Below are positions 8,192 to 16,687 of a stretch of 25,510 bases of DNA, one piece after another. Where the stretch lies: positions 1 to 25,510 of the forward strand of contig JABMPI010000438.1 in assembly GCA_013203755.1 (NCBI GenBank), in the 5' to 3' direction. The notes under the pieces are model-generated. The model did not search any database. It was not told the DNA's origin and saw only the letters and a program-made list of their open reading frames with translations. The number at the start of each line of letters is the position of its first letter. Position 1 is the first letter of the stretch. The DNA is from Bacteroidota bacterium. GTDB taxonomy: Bacteria > Bacteroidota > Bacteroidia > Bacteroidales > Prolixibacteraceae. The translations under genes were made by a program, and so were the position numbers.

Positions 8192-9382
8192 TTATCGTCC
8201 AATCCAATCTTCCGGATTCAACTTTTGACTTTCGTGCCAAATTTGAAATTTCAAAATGGATTTTTCTCCATCGTCTTTGTCGGAATAAATAGTACCAATA
8301 TTTTGTTTGGTTGCTACTTTATCTCCTTTTTTAACCACTACTTCACGCAAATTAGAATAGACACTCAAATATTTTCCGTGCCTAATAATTACTGCTGTAT
8401 TCCCGCCAGAAATACCAAAAACACGACTTACTTCGCCATTAAAAACAGCCCGCACTTTTGAACCAATTTCTGTGGCAATGTTAATTCCGTTGTTTCGTAT
8501 TTGCACGTTAGTTAAAACAGGGTGTTGATGAATTCCAAAGTGTTCGGTAATTATGCCACGCTCAACCGGCCAAGGCAGTCTTTTTTTATTTTGCGCAAAA
8601 TTATCACCAACAAGTTTTTGTTCTGGTGTAAGTGCAAAACCAGAACCGCCAGCAGCTTTGTTCTTCCTGGCTTCCTCTTCAATTATTTGTTGAATCTCTC
8701 GTTCTAATTGTTGCTCTACGCGTTGCTGCTCTTTAAGTTTTTGACGTAAACTCCGCTGCTTACTTTTCAATTTATTTACCTCAGTATTTTGCTGCAATTT
8801 CTCTTTACTTAACTGTTGCGTTTCCTTTTGTGTTTCGCCAATTAAAAGCTGTTTGGTAGTTTTTTGCTGCTCCAGTTTTATAACATTACTATTTAAAACC
8901 GATTGAACTACTCCAATAATCTCTGCTTCATTTTCACGATACGATGCATATCGTTTCATGTATAAATAACGGCGATACGCCTGGTTAAAGTTTTCTGCTG
9001 AAAGCAAAAACAGAATTTTATCTGAGGCATTTCTATTTCGATAGGCAGAACGAATTAATTCGGCGTATTCGGCTTTAATTTGCTCCACATCGGTTTTAAG
9101 CATTTCAATTACCAATGTATTGTTTTCAATACATTCCTGATAAACATTTATTTCGTTATTAATACTCGAAATAATTGTATTGCGCTGCGTTATTTTATTA
9201 TTTATTAGCCTCAAACGGCTGAGTGAAGAGCGCTCATTTTTTTGAGCATCTTTTAACAAACGTGTAGTATATTCAATCTCTTTGACTGCGTTTTGCTTTT
9301 TCTTTTGTAAATCTGAAACCGACTGCGCAAACCCGATTGAACTAAAAATTAGAAAAAATACGGTAACAATTAAAATCTTCAT
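8192..9382 (-). CDS. EnvC-like murein hydrolase activator (coiled coil plus degenerate LytM/M23)
   Basis: A 396-residue exported protein. A signal peptide (residues 1-19, ending GFAQ) is followed by long coiled coil at about 20-240 rich in Q, K and E, a linker, and a LytM/M23 fold at about 272-396. The zinc ligands of active M23 peptidases are all replaced: HxGxD reads N297-N-G-I-N301, the YxHL site reads YSNL (N344), and the HLHFE site reads ILKFQ (376-380). It is therefore expected to be catalytically inactive and to activate cell-wall amidases at division, as EnvC does. It is the last gene of a minus-strand set with the TPR and DUF4292 lipoprotein genes, after a 40-bp gap. Confidence 0.88.
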   Translation of the reverse strand: MKILIVTVFFLIFSSIGFAQSVSDLQKKKQNAVKEIEYTTRLLKDAQKNERSSLSRLRLINNKITQRNTIISSINNEINVYQECIENNTLVIEMLKTDVEQIKAEYAELIRSAYRNRNASDKILFLLSAENFNQAYRRYLYMKRYASYRENEAEIIGVVQSVLNSNVIKLEQQKTTKQLLIGETQKETQQLSKEKLQQNTEVNKLKSKQRSLRQKLKEQQRVEQQLEREIQQIIEEEARKNKAAGGSGFALTPEQKLVGDNFAQNKKRLPWPVERGIITEHFGIHQHPVLTNVQIRNNGINIATEIGSKVRAVFNGEVSRVFGISGGNTAVIIRHGKYLSVYSNLREVVVKKGDKVATKQNIGTIYSDKDDGEKSILKFQIWHESQKLNPEDWIGR

Positions 9383-9422
9383 CCGAAGCTTTTTTATTGA
9401 TTACGAATGTAAGGGATAAGTT

Positions 9423-10307
9423 TTAATTCATCCTGATTTGCTTGTATTTTTCAGGTATTTTTATGCTAATTGAATTTATTTTATCGGTTGAAAAACCGCT
9501 CATCCTAATTTTAAGTTTTACTTCACTTGCTTCCGAATTAAAACTCATATCAATCATTCCCGGATAATCTTTATTTTGAACTTTAATAAAATCATCAAAA
9601 TTCATGTTCATTATCCGGTTGTTGGTTTTATCGTTTATTACAAGCTGAGTAAGCGCAAAATTAGAAGGATTAAAATACATTTTCTGAAGTATTAGTGCCT
9701 TGTCATCCAAACGCTTCATACGGCGCTCTATTTTGCCTGTTTTTTGCTTCTCCTCCATCCTGAAAATCTTTCTGGTTTTTTCGGATTGGAGCACATGCAT
9801 ACCATTTTCAATAAACGAATCGAAGGTTTTAAAATCCTTGTTTTTAGAATCGTTGCGATAGGAAAATGCGTTGTTTGAAATTATAGATTGAATGGTAGCA
9901 AAATCCAGGTCGATATTCAGGAAACTGCTTAAATAGGAGTAGTCGTCTATAAAATATTCTCTATCTATGTAATTTACATATTTTACACTGTCGGGAGTAA
10001 GCAAAACCCTACCAACCGGTATTTTTAATTTACTTATTGAAATCAATATTTTTTCGTTCTTTAAAGCTTTAAGTCTCACATTAAAATTGGTTTTAGTATG
10101 GTTGTTCAAAAACTGGCAACCAATTTTTTTAATGGTTAAATGTTTATAATCAAACGCATTCTGTTCCACCTTTTTTAAAAGCTTACTTGCGCTAATTGAT
10201 TTTGCAGTAGTTGTTGGAATTTCACGCGCTGTTCGACACGAAGAAAACCACACAGCCATTAATAATAATAAGATTACAGGGAGTTTGGATACTTGGAAAT
10301 TGGTCAT
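9423..10307 (-). CDS. DUF4292 domain lipoprotein
   Basis: A 294-residue lipoprotein (signal ending WFSSC, Cys24) that matches the DUF4292 family of Bacteroidota, whose members look like LolA/LolB-type half-barrels. Visible family-like stretches are LKNEKILISISKLKIPVGRVLLTPDSVKYVN broken by short turns, and YIDREYFIDDYSYLSSFL, followed by a strand-rich C-terminal half (LTQLVINDKTNNRIMNMNF). Its ATG lies 3 bp after the TPR gene stop, so translation is probably linked. The TPR, DUF4292 and EnvC-like order is, from memory, recurrent in the phylum and suggests a shared envelope role, possibly lipoprotein handling or cell division. The function is not established. Confidence 0.8.
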   Translation of the reverse strand: MTNFQVSKLPVILLLLMAVWFSSCRTAREIPTTTAKSISASKLLKKVEQNAFDYKHLTIKKIGCQFLNNHTKTNFNVRLKALKNEKILISISKLKIPVGRVLLTPDSVKYVNYIDREYFIDDYSYLSSFLNIDLDFATIQSIISNNAFSYRNDSKNKDFKTFDSFIENGMHVLQSEKTRKIFRMEEKQKTGKIERRMKRLDDKALILQKMYFNPSNFALTQLVINDKTNNRIMNMNFDDFIKVQNKDYPGMIDMSFNSEASEVKLKIRMSGFSTDKINSISIKIPEKYKQIRMN

Positions 10308-10310
10308 TTT

Positions 10311-12071
10311 TTATTCTTCAAAATATTTTTGTTCTCTAATTTTTCGCAAAAGTACTTCAGAATTTCCGCCGTTACTTTTAGCTTTTTCCCAAAACTCTTT
10401 TGCTTCATCCAATTTCTCTAACATGAATAAAATATCGCCATAATGTTCGAGTAAAGTAGCATTCTCTTCACCCCCATTTTTTATGGCCGATTCCATATAG
10501 AATTTGGCCAGCGTATACTCGCCTTTTTTGAATAAAACCCACGCGTGTGTATCTAAATATGTACCGTTATCAGGAAATCGTTCTATCACTTTTCCACTCA
10601 TTCGCTCGGCTTTGTCTAAATCTCCACCTTCTAACGACAAATAATAAGCGTAATTATTTAAAGTAATATAATTCTCAGGGTCCAATTTTACTGCTTCATC
10701 GAAAAGCTTAAATGCATCCTGTTTGTTTTTATTTTTATAAACTGCCTCACCTTTTAACATTAAAAAACTGGCCTTCAACTGCGGATTATCTATTACATAA
10801 TCAAGCCCTTCTTCAGTAATTAAAATGGTTTCGTCGTACTTTTCCAACTGAATACATGCCACCGCATTCATAAAATATCCTTGAGGCTGGTTGGGGAAAA
10901 GTTCAGCGGTTTCTTTGCTGTGTTTATAAAGGCCTTCCCAATCCCGCAAATCGTTGTCGATAAATAAAACGCGTTCCCACAGCACATAATCATTTTGTTC
11001 AATGCTTAAGGCTTTTAAAAGTGCTGTTCTTGCTTCGGATAACTTCTGTTTTTTAATCAAACTTTCAGCATAAACCGTGTAAACCAGAAATTCATCGGGA
11101 TGATTTTTAATTAGAAGTTGAATTAATTCCTCTTCCTTTTCATTAGTCAATTTCGATTTGTCGCGATTCGATGTTAACATCATATACAGTTGCAACTTAT
11201 TCTGAATATCAACCGATTCACTTGAAAACCCTTTTTTTGTGTGATCGTAAGATTTTTCTAATTCATCGATTGAAATGTAATAATTGGCCAATGAAAAATG
11301 AACAAATCCATTGTTTGGATCCATATCCAAAATCTTATTGTAATTTTCCAAAGCCTTTTCATTGTCCCCTTGACTTTGATATAAATCTGCCAATAATCCG
11401 TAATATTTTGCTTCTTCAGGATTACTATCAATCAACTTTTCTATTTCACCAAAAGCATCCTCAACTCTTCCTGCTGATACCAAAAGTTGCTGTTTTGCCA
11501 CTGAGATTTGTTCGTTGATACCCGATTTTTTTTCCATCGAATCATAGGTTGCAATGGCTTCATCGAACCTTTGAGCGTTGGCTAGTAAAATTGCTTTTGA
11601 ATATAAAAGTTCCATGTTTTCGGAATCATTTTTCAACAGCTCTGTGTAAATATCAGCCGCTTCCGAAAATTTATTGGTTTGCTGATAAATTTGAGCCAAC
11701 GACAGTTTGTACCACTTATTTTCAGCATTTAAACTGATGGCCTTTTCGAGCAAAAGAGAAGCACTTGTAAAATCGTTATTTGAAGCATGAATATTCGCCA
11801 GTTCGTACATGGCGGCAGAAGAGTTTGGATCAATTTCCAAACAACTGGATAACAATTGAATCGCTTTCTGAGCATTTCCAAACATTTTTTGTTTTAAGGC
11901 CTCCACAAATAAAAATTCAAATTCCTTTTGTTTTTGCTCAGCCAACTCCTCAACTGGTTTTTCCAGTGCCGCACCAACAACTTCCTGTTCTGTTATTTTT
12001 TTTGTTCCTGAACATGAAACAACTGCAATAAACAGGACTATTATGCTGAACCAATTTATAATTTTCTTCAT
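10311..12071 (-). CDS. Tetratricopeptide-repeat lipoprotein
   Basis: A 586-residue lipoprotein (signal ending VVSC, Cys20) built almost entirely of TPR helices. Repeat signatures include NAQKAIQLLSSCLEIDPNSSA, spread over several further units such as NEKALENYNKILDMDPNNG, KQDAFKLFDEAVKLDPENY and GEYTLAKFYMESAIKNGG. TPR solenoids hold partner proteins, so this is likely a periplasm-facing outer-membrane scaffold. It heads the set with the DUF4292 and EnvC-like genes (3-bp and 40-bp gaps) and follows dut after 80 bp. In that gap TTTCTTTG is one base off the -7 consensus. The partner is unknown. Confidence 0.85.
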   Translation of the reverse strand: MKKIINWFSIIVLFIAVVSCSGTKKITEQEVVGAALEKPVEELAEQKQKEFEFLFVEALKQKMFGNAQKAIQLLSSCLEIDPNSSAAMYELANIHASNNDFTSASLLLEKAISLNAENKWYKLSLAQIYQQTNKFSEAADIYTELLKNDSENMELLYSKAILLANAQRFDEAIATYDSMEKKSGINEQISVAKQQLLVSAGRVEDAFGEIEKLIDSNPEEAKYYGLLADLYQSQGDNEKALENYNKILDMDPNNGFVHFSLANYYISIDELEKSYDHTKKGFSSESVDIQNKLQLYMMLTSNRDKSKLTNEKEEELIQLLIKNHPDEFLVYTVYAESLIKKQKLSEARTALLKALSIEQNDYVLWERVLFIDNDLRDWEGLYKHSKETAELFPNQPQGYFMNAVACIQLEKYDETILITEEGLDYVIDNPQLKASFLMLKGEAVYKNKNKQDAFKLFDEAVKLDPENYITLNNYAYYLSLEGGDLDKAERMSGKVIERFPDNGTYLDTHAWVLFKKGEYTLAKFYMESAIKNGGEENATLLEHYGDILFMLEKLDEAKEFWEKAKSNGGNSEVLLRKIREQKYFEE

Positions 12072-12151
12072 TTTTTTAAATCTTTACAAGCCAAAGAAAT
12101 AACTTTTGTTTTTACTAACAACTCTAAAATGTCAGAAAAGTTGCTAACTTT

Positions 12152-12586
12152 TTACTCTTTGCCGGTATGACCAAAACCACCAGCCCCTCTATCCGTTTCG
12201 TCGAGCAATTCTACCAAATTCCATTCCGCAGTTTCGTGAGCAGCAATTATCATCTGGCAAATTCGTTCGCCACTTTCTATAACGAAATCATCTGGCGAAA
12301 GGTTAATTAAAATAATACCAATCTCTCCGCGGTAATCTGCATCTATAGTTCCCGGCGTGTTTAAAACGGTAATTCCTTTTTTAAGGGCGAGCCCGCTTCT
12401 TGGTCGAATTTGCGCTTCAAAACCTTGAGGTAATTGAATAAACAAACCTGTTGGAATTAATTTTCTCTCCAAGGTTTTCAAAACTACGGACTCTGTTAAA
12501 TTGGCTCGCAAATCCATGCCAGCCGACATTACCGTGCTATAAGCAGGCAATTCATTATTCGATTTATTAACTATTTTAACTTGCAT
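12152..12586 (-). CDS. dut: Deoxyuridine 5'-triphosphate nucleotidohydrolase (dUTPase)
   Basis: A 144-residue trimeric-type dUTPase, which splits dUTP to dUMP and pyrophosphate, keeping uracil out of DNA and supplying dTMP synthesis. All five family motifs are visible in order: SAGMDLRA (1), RPRSGLALK (2), GTIDADYRGEIG with the catalytic Asp and sugar-stacking Tyr (3), GERICQMII (4), and the C-terminal arm RGAGGFGHTG (5). Length is typical. It lies between hemW (110-bp gap) and the TPR gene (80-bp gap), all on the minus strand. Confidence 0.97.
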   Translation of the reverse strand: MQVKIVNKSNNELPAYSTVMSAGMDLRANLTESVVLKTLERKLIPTGLFIQLPQGFEAQIRPRSGLALKKGITVLNTPGTIDADYRGEIGIILINLSPDDFVIESGERICQMIIAAHETAEWNLVELLDETDRGAGGFGHTGKE

Positions 12587-12696
12587 TCAAACTCTATTTT
12601 TAAAAGAACCGCTAATATATGGAAATAAAAAAAACTACGGTGTGAAAAATTATTAAATGTTAAAATGAATATTTTATTTAACTTACTGGTTAACAA

Positions 12697-13824
12697 TTAT
12701 ATAATCATTAAGTCGGCCATTATTTCATCAGAAATAAACAATCCTTTGCGAGATAAGGTAAAAATATCATTCTTGTGAATAAGCAATTCTGTGCCTTTAT
12801 ACTTTTCTATATTTTTAAGAAAATGAGTAGCTTTTTCCTCTCCAAAATTACTTTGAATATAATTGATTGAAACTCCCCAAATTGTACGAATTCGAGTTAA
12901 AATGTATTCGTTATACTTTTCATTTGCACCTAATATTTCTTCCTCGAAATAACTCTGGTTTTTATCCAAAGCCTTTATATAACTTTCTACATGCGATACA
13001 TTCCACCGTCTGGAATCTCCGTTAAATGAGTGTGCAGAAGGTCCCAATCCCAAATACTTTTTACCCATCCAATACGATGTATTATGTTTCGAATACATTT
13101 CTTCTTTTGCAAAGTTTGAAATTTCGTATTGCTGAAATCCATTTTTTTTTGTCGCCTCAACCAACAGATTAAACTGAGAAATACTATCCGCCTCTTTTAA
13201 CTCTTTTAATGTTCCCTTTTTTAACCAGGTATAAAAAGCTGTTCCTTCGTGGTACGTTAAATGGTAGGCAGAAAGATGCTGAACCGGCAACTGAAATACC
13301 TGGTTTAGACTGGCTTTCCAATCGTTGTCTGTTAAATTTGGCAAACCATAAATTAAATCTGCACTAATGTTTTTTATACCAATTTTAACTGCATTTTCTA
13401 TGGATTCAACCGCTTGTTTTGCATTGTGCCGGCGGTTCATTTTTTTTAAATATTCATCTTGAAAAGACTGAATACCAATACTTAAACGATTTACTCCAGC
13501 ATTGTAAATACCTTTTAAATAGGATTCGGATAAATCATCGGGGTTGGCTTCAAAAGTAATTTCAACGTTGGGTAAAACCTTAAATTCCTGATTCAAAAAA
13601 CTTAAAATATCTTGTAATTCATTCTCCTTTAAAACCGATGGAGTTCCACCTCCAAAGTAGATGGTTTCAATGGGTTCGTTTCCGAGGTAATTTTTGCGTT
13701 GCTGAACCTCTTTTTTTAATGCTGAAAGAAATTTATCGGTGAGCGAAGTATTTACAGTTTTGTAAAAGTCGCAGTAATAGCACTTTTGCCGGCAAAATGG
13801 AATATGAATGTAAATACCTGACAT
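12697..13824 (-). CDS. hemW: HemW-type radical SAM protein (haem chaperone)
   Basis: A 375-residue radical SAM protein of the HemW family, often mislabelled as oxygen-independent coproporphyrinogen III oxidase. The cluster ligands C11, C15 and C18 lie in FCRQKCYYCDF; HemW lacks the extra Cys (CxxxCxxCxC) of true HemN. Other marks are FGGGTPS, ITFEANPDD, RLSIGIQSF and the C-terminal winged-helix-like region near SRKGLFISDEI. HemW binds haem and delivers it to membrane cytochromes. It is divergent from the VanZ-like gene, with a 190-bp gap that carries a 10-bp inverted repeat. Confidence 0.93.
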   Translation of the reverse strand: MSGIYIHIPFCRQKCYYCDFYKTVNTSLTDKFLSALKKEVQQRKNYLGNEPIETIYFGGGTPSVLKENELQDILSFLNQEFKVLPNVEITFEANPDDLSESYLKGIYNAGVNRLSIGIQSFQDEYLKKMNRRHNAKQAVESIENAVKIGIKNISADLIYGLPNLTDNDWKASLNQVFQLPVQHLSAYHLTYHEGTAFYTWLKKGTLKELKEADSISQFNLLVEATKKNGFQQYEISNFAKEEMYSKHNTSYWMGKKYLGLGPSAHSFNGDSRRWNVSHVESYIKALDKNQSYFEEEILGANEKYNEYILTRIRTIWGVSINYIQSNFGEEKATHFLKNIEKYKGTELLIHKNDIFTLSRKGLFISDEIMADLMII

Positions 13825-13897
13825 GTTTAACTATTTTTAAAATCAATTCCCGAGAATAAAACATATCTATCAGTTAAATTAAATTTTAGTTAATTTC

Positions 13898-13928
13898 AAG
13901 ATTGAAGATGAAAGAAAACTTCAATCTT
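13898..13928. repeat. 10-bp perfect inverted repeat between hemW and the VanZ-like gene
   Basis: AAGATTGAAG at 13898-13907 and CTTCAATCTT at 13919-13928 are exact reverse complements, separated by 11 A-rich bases. No T run follows on either strand, and both flanking genes read away from it, so it is not a terminator. It could be an operator or a leader hairpin. Confidence 0.5.
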
Positions 13929-14014
13929 CTGTCTTTCCTAAAAAACATTTATATTGTAACCTTTAAACACATTTTAAATACGGGAACTCGTTTGTTTACC
14001 CAAAAAGAATTTGA

Positions 14015-14392
14015 ATGAAGATTATTTATTTCTGGAAACCAATATTGTGGCTCTCAATTATTTGTTATGGTCTTTTTATCCCTGCCGGTAATTTACCGGT
14101 CAAACCTTTTTTAAACATCCCCCACTTTGATAAGCTGGTACATTTTTCACTCTTTTTTGCACTCTGTATTTTACTTTTCGGACCGTTTAAAAAATTAAAT
14201 TTAAAATATTATTTGCTAGCACCCGTAATCTCAATTTTTCTTGGATTGATATTGGAAACCACACAACACTTAATTACAATTTCGCGTAGCAGCGACTTTT
14301 ATGATTTTCTGGCAAATACCGCCGGAATTGCCGCAGCAACACTTTTTTATTATCTTTTTGTTTCAGAAAAAAAATGGGAAAAACTTTTTTAA
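14015..14392 (+). CDS. VanZ-like family membrane protein
   Basis: A 125-residue protein with about four hydrophobic helices. The family pattern is visible: DKLVHFSLFFALC, the E and Q of ILETTQHLI, and RSSDFYDFLANTAGIAAA, where the Asp and Asn are conserved. VanZ-like proteins are of uncertain biochemistry; the original member gives low-level teicoplanin resistance. Its stop overlaps the Rrf2 gene stop: a TTAA at 14389-14392 serves as terminator codon on both strands. Although read on the plus strand, it is C-rich (63 C and 42 G in 14041-14340 by hand count), unlike the plus-strand genes after 21 kb. Confidence 0.82.
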   Translation: MKIIYFWKPILWLSIICYGLFIPAGNLPVKPFLNIPHFDKLVHFSLFFALCILLFGPFKKLNLKYYLLAPVISIFLGLILETTQHLITISRSSDFYDFLANTAGIAAATLFYYLFVSEKKWEKLF

Positions 14393-14832
14393 AGTCTTAT
14401 TATATCCTCGTATTTTTCAATATCCATACTGATAATTTCCAAAGTTGTTTCCTGATAAAACTTACTAATTTCGGTCCGTAATTTATCGTATTGAGAATGA
14501 ACCGGGCATAAAGGTTTTGAAGGATCGTGCGTTTTACAAGGTTCCAAACTTATTAAACAGTTGGTAAAAAACTCTTCGCCATCCACTTTTATTACAATGT
14601 CGTAAAGCGTTACTTCACTGGCATCTTTCGCCAAAGCAAACCCACCATTTGGTCCTTTTGTTGAAACCAGCAACTTTTGCTTTACTAAATTCTGAAGAAT
14701 TTTTCCTAAAAAAGGAGAAGACAAATTCAAGTCTTCTGAAATCTTTTTTATACCAATTCGTTTGTTTGCCTCAGAAAAATTACCCAAATAAATAAGAGCT
14801 CTTAACGCGTACTTACAGGTGTTAGATAACAT
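14389..14832 (-). CDS. Rrf2 family transcriptional regulator with three conserved-type cysteines
   Basis: A 147-residue Rrf2-type regulator. The N-terminal winged helix is typical (TCKYALRALIYLG, LSSPFLGKILQNL, KGPNGGFALAKD). C92, C99 and C109, in the region NCLISLEPC to KPLCPVH, occupy the place of the Fe-S ligands of IscR and NsrR, so an Fe-S sensor is likely. The signal could be oxidants, nitric oxide or iron status. Its ATG is 5 bp after the lutB-like stop, so the two are probably co-transcribed. Confidence 0.88.
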   Translation of the reverse strand: MLSNTCKYALRALIYLGNFSEANKRIGIKKISEDLNLSSPFLGKILQNLVKQKLLVSTKGPNGGFALAKDASEVTLYDIVIKVDGEEFFTNCLISLEPCKTHDPSKPLCPVHSQYDKLRTEISKFYQETTLEIISMDIEKYEDIIRL

Positions 14833-14837
14833 ATTGT

Positions 14838-16208
14838 TTATTTTAAATTTAATTTCCAGTTCTGACTAAACGAATTCTCGGCAAAAGCAGGAAATTCCTT
14901 CTCTTCGCCCAAAATATTTTTATTGGTTTTTACCAATGTATTTTTTATTTTACCATTTACTATATCCAAATTCTTGCGCTTTTTAAACGCCCATTCATAC
15001 GCTTTCATTCCAGCATTCCAGCTTACTTTTTCGAGATTTTGCTCCACCCCTTTTTTCCGATTCAACAAAAGTAAATCGTGCAAGGGAATTTTAACCGGGC
15101 AAACTTCGGAACAAGCACCGCAAACGGTACATGCAAAACTTAAATGATTGTATTCCTCAAATCCTTTAAAAAATGGCGTAATTACAGAGCCAATTGGCCC
15201 GCTATAAGTAGTGTTATACGTGTATCCACCGACATTTTTATAAATGGGGCAGGTATTTAAACATGCACCACAGCGGATACATTTTAATGCTTTGTAATGT
15301 TCTTTTTCGTTGGCAATTTCCGACCGTTTGTTGTCCAGTAAAACCACAACCATTTTTTCAGGACCATTGGATTCATTTTGTCTTTTTGGTCCGGTTAACA
15401 ACGAATTATATACCGTTACTTGTTGCCCTGTTCCCAAAGCAGATAGTAATGGAAACATTAATTGCAAATTGTTTATTGAAGGAATAACTTTTTCTATTCC
15501 GGTAATTACAATATGAACTTTAGGAAAGGCGACAGACATAAATCCATTTCCTTCGTTTTCGGTTAATGCCACTCCCCCAACATCGGCTACCAAAAAGTTG
15601 GCTCCGGTTACCCCAATTTCTGCTGATGTAAATTTTTTACGGAGCTTTTTTCGTACAAAAAGGGTTATTTCTTCTGGAGTTGAATTGGGTGGTGTATTAA
15701 ATTTTTCGTTAAAAAGTTCGGCAACATCCTCTTTCGATTTATGCATTGCCGGTGTTAAAATATGGTAGGGTTTTTCGCCTGCAACCTGAACTATAAATTC
15801 GCCCAAATCGGTTTCAACCGGTTCAAATCCTGCCTTTTCCAAATTTTCATTTAACTCAATTTCTTCCGAAATCATTGATTTACTTTTAACCAGTACTTTT
15901 GCCCGATTTTCTTTTAAAACATCAATAATTTCAGAAACAGCTTCATCTCCGTCTCTCGCCCAAATAATATCTATTCCATTATTTTGAGCATTTTTTTCAA
16001 ATTCTATTAAATATTCAGAAAGGTTGGCAACTACTTTTTCCTTCAAATAAGAAGCGCGTTGTTTTGCCAATTCCATATTTCTGTAGCGAAGTTTTCCTTT
16101 CTTAACCGATTCATCGTACCGCGAAATATTAAAATTTATGGTTTTCCGATGTTTTAGGTCAGATGCAATTTTGGAATCTTCAAGAAATATGTCTTTCAAT
16201 TTTGGCAT
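14838..16208 (-). CDS. lutB: LutB-like LUD-domain iron-sulfur protein
   Basis: A 456-residue protein of the LutB/YkgF type, a subunit of the LutABC L-lactate oxidation complex. A LUD domain spans about 65-290 (VLVKSKSMISEEIELN, GANFLVADVGGVALTENEG). Two 4Fe-4S ligand sets follow: C310, C313, C316, C320 and C360, C363, C366, C370, each ending CP as in ferredoxins. The C-terminal tail ends after residue 456, a little shorter than the B. subtilis protein. LutA and LutC are not in the window, so either they are encoded elsewhere or this LutB has another partner. The gene lies 3 bp after rpiB and 5 bp before the Rrf2 regulator. Confidence 0.87.
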   Translation of the reverse strand: MPKLKDIFLEDSKIASDLKHRKTINFNISRYDESVKKGKLRYRNMELAKQRASYLKEKVVANLSEYLIEFEKNAQNNGIDIIWARDGDEAVSEIIDVLKENRAKVLVKSKSMISEEIELNENLEKAGFEPVETDLGEFIVQVAGEKPYHILTPAMHKSKEDVAELFNEKFNTPPNSTPEEITLFVRKKLRKKFTSAEIGVTGANFLVADVGGVALTENEGNGFMSVAFPKVHIVITGIEKVIPSINNLQLMFPLLSALGTGQQVTVYNSLLTGPKRQNESNGPEKMVVVLLDNKRSEIANEKEHYKALKCIRCGACLNTCPIYKNVGGYTYNTTYSGPIGSVITPFFKGFEEYNHLSFACTVCGACSEVCPVKIPLHDLLLLNRKKGVEQNLEKVSWNAGMKAYEWAFKKRKNLDIVNGKIKNTLVKTNKNILGEEKEFPAFAENSFSQNWKLNLK

Positions 16209-16211
16209 TAA

Positions 16212-16661
16212 TTATTTTAAAGGAATTTGAGCAATTCTACGTGCATGACGACCACCTTCAAATTCAGCAGTTAAAAAGGCATCTACAATTGCAATAGCCT
16301 CTTCGTTTGAAACAAATCTACCCGGAACGGCACAAATATTTGCATTATTATGTTGTTTCGACAGCGTTGCAATTTCTGCACTCCAACAAATTGCTGAACG
16401 CACATTTTGATGTTTGTTTGCAGCTATACTAATTCCTTGCCCACTTCCACAAAAAGTTATCCCTGTTTCGTACTCTCCCTTATCAATTGCATCCCCTATT
16501 AAATGGGCAAATTCAGGATAATCTACACTCTCTTCAGAAAAACATCCAAAATCTTTAAACTCTATTTCTTTTTCGTTTAAATAATTTAGGATAACCTGCT
16601 TTTTTTCAAATCCGGCATGGTCTGATGCGAGCGCAATTACCTTTCCTTTAAAATCCTTCAT
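16212..16661 (-). CDS. rpiB: Ribose-5-phosphate isomerase B
   Basis: A 149-residue RpiB/LacAB-family isomerase that interconverts ribose 5-phosphate and ribulose 5-phosphate in the pentose phosphate pathway. Landmarks are ASDHAGFEKK near the start, the catalytic C71 in TFCGSGQGISIAANK, and H104 in KQHNNANIC. Length is typical. It starts 26 bp after the flippase gene stop and ends 3 bp before the lutB-like start, so the flippase, rpiB, lutB and rrf2 genes can form one transcript. Confidence 0.95.
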   Translation of the reverse strand: MKDFKGKVIALASDHAGFEKKQVILNYLNEKEIEFKDFGCFSEESVDYPEFAHLIGDAIDKGEYETGITFCGSGQGISIAANKHQNVRSAICWSAEIATLSKQHNNANICAVPGRFVSNEEAIAIVDAFLTAEFEGGRHARRIAQIPLK

Positions 16662-16687
16662 TTCACAAAAATAATACTTTTTGGTAC

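Noticed and set aside
12697..13824. Coproporphyrinogen III oxidase (HemN) for the radical SAM gene
   Set aside because: The cluster motif is CxxxCxxC followed by Asp-Phe, without the extra Cys of HemN, and length fits HemW.
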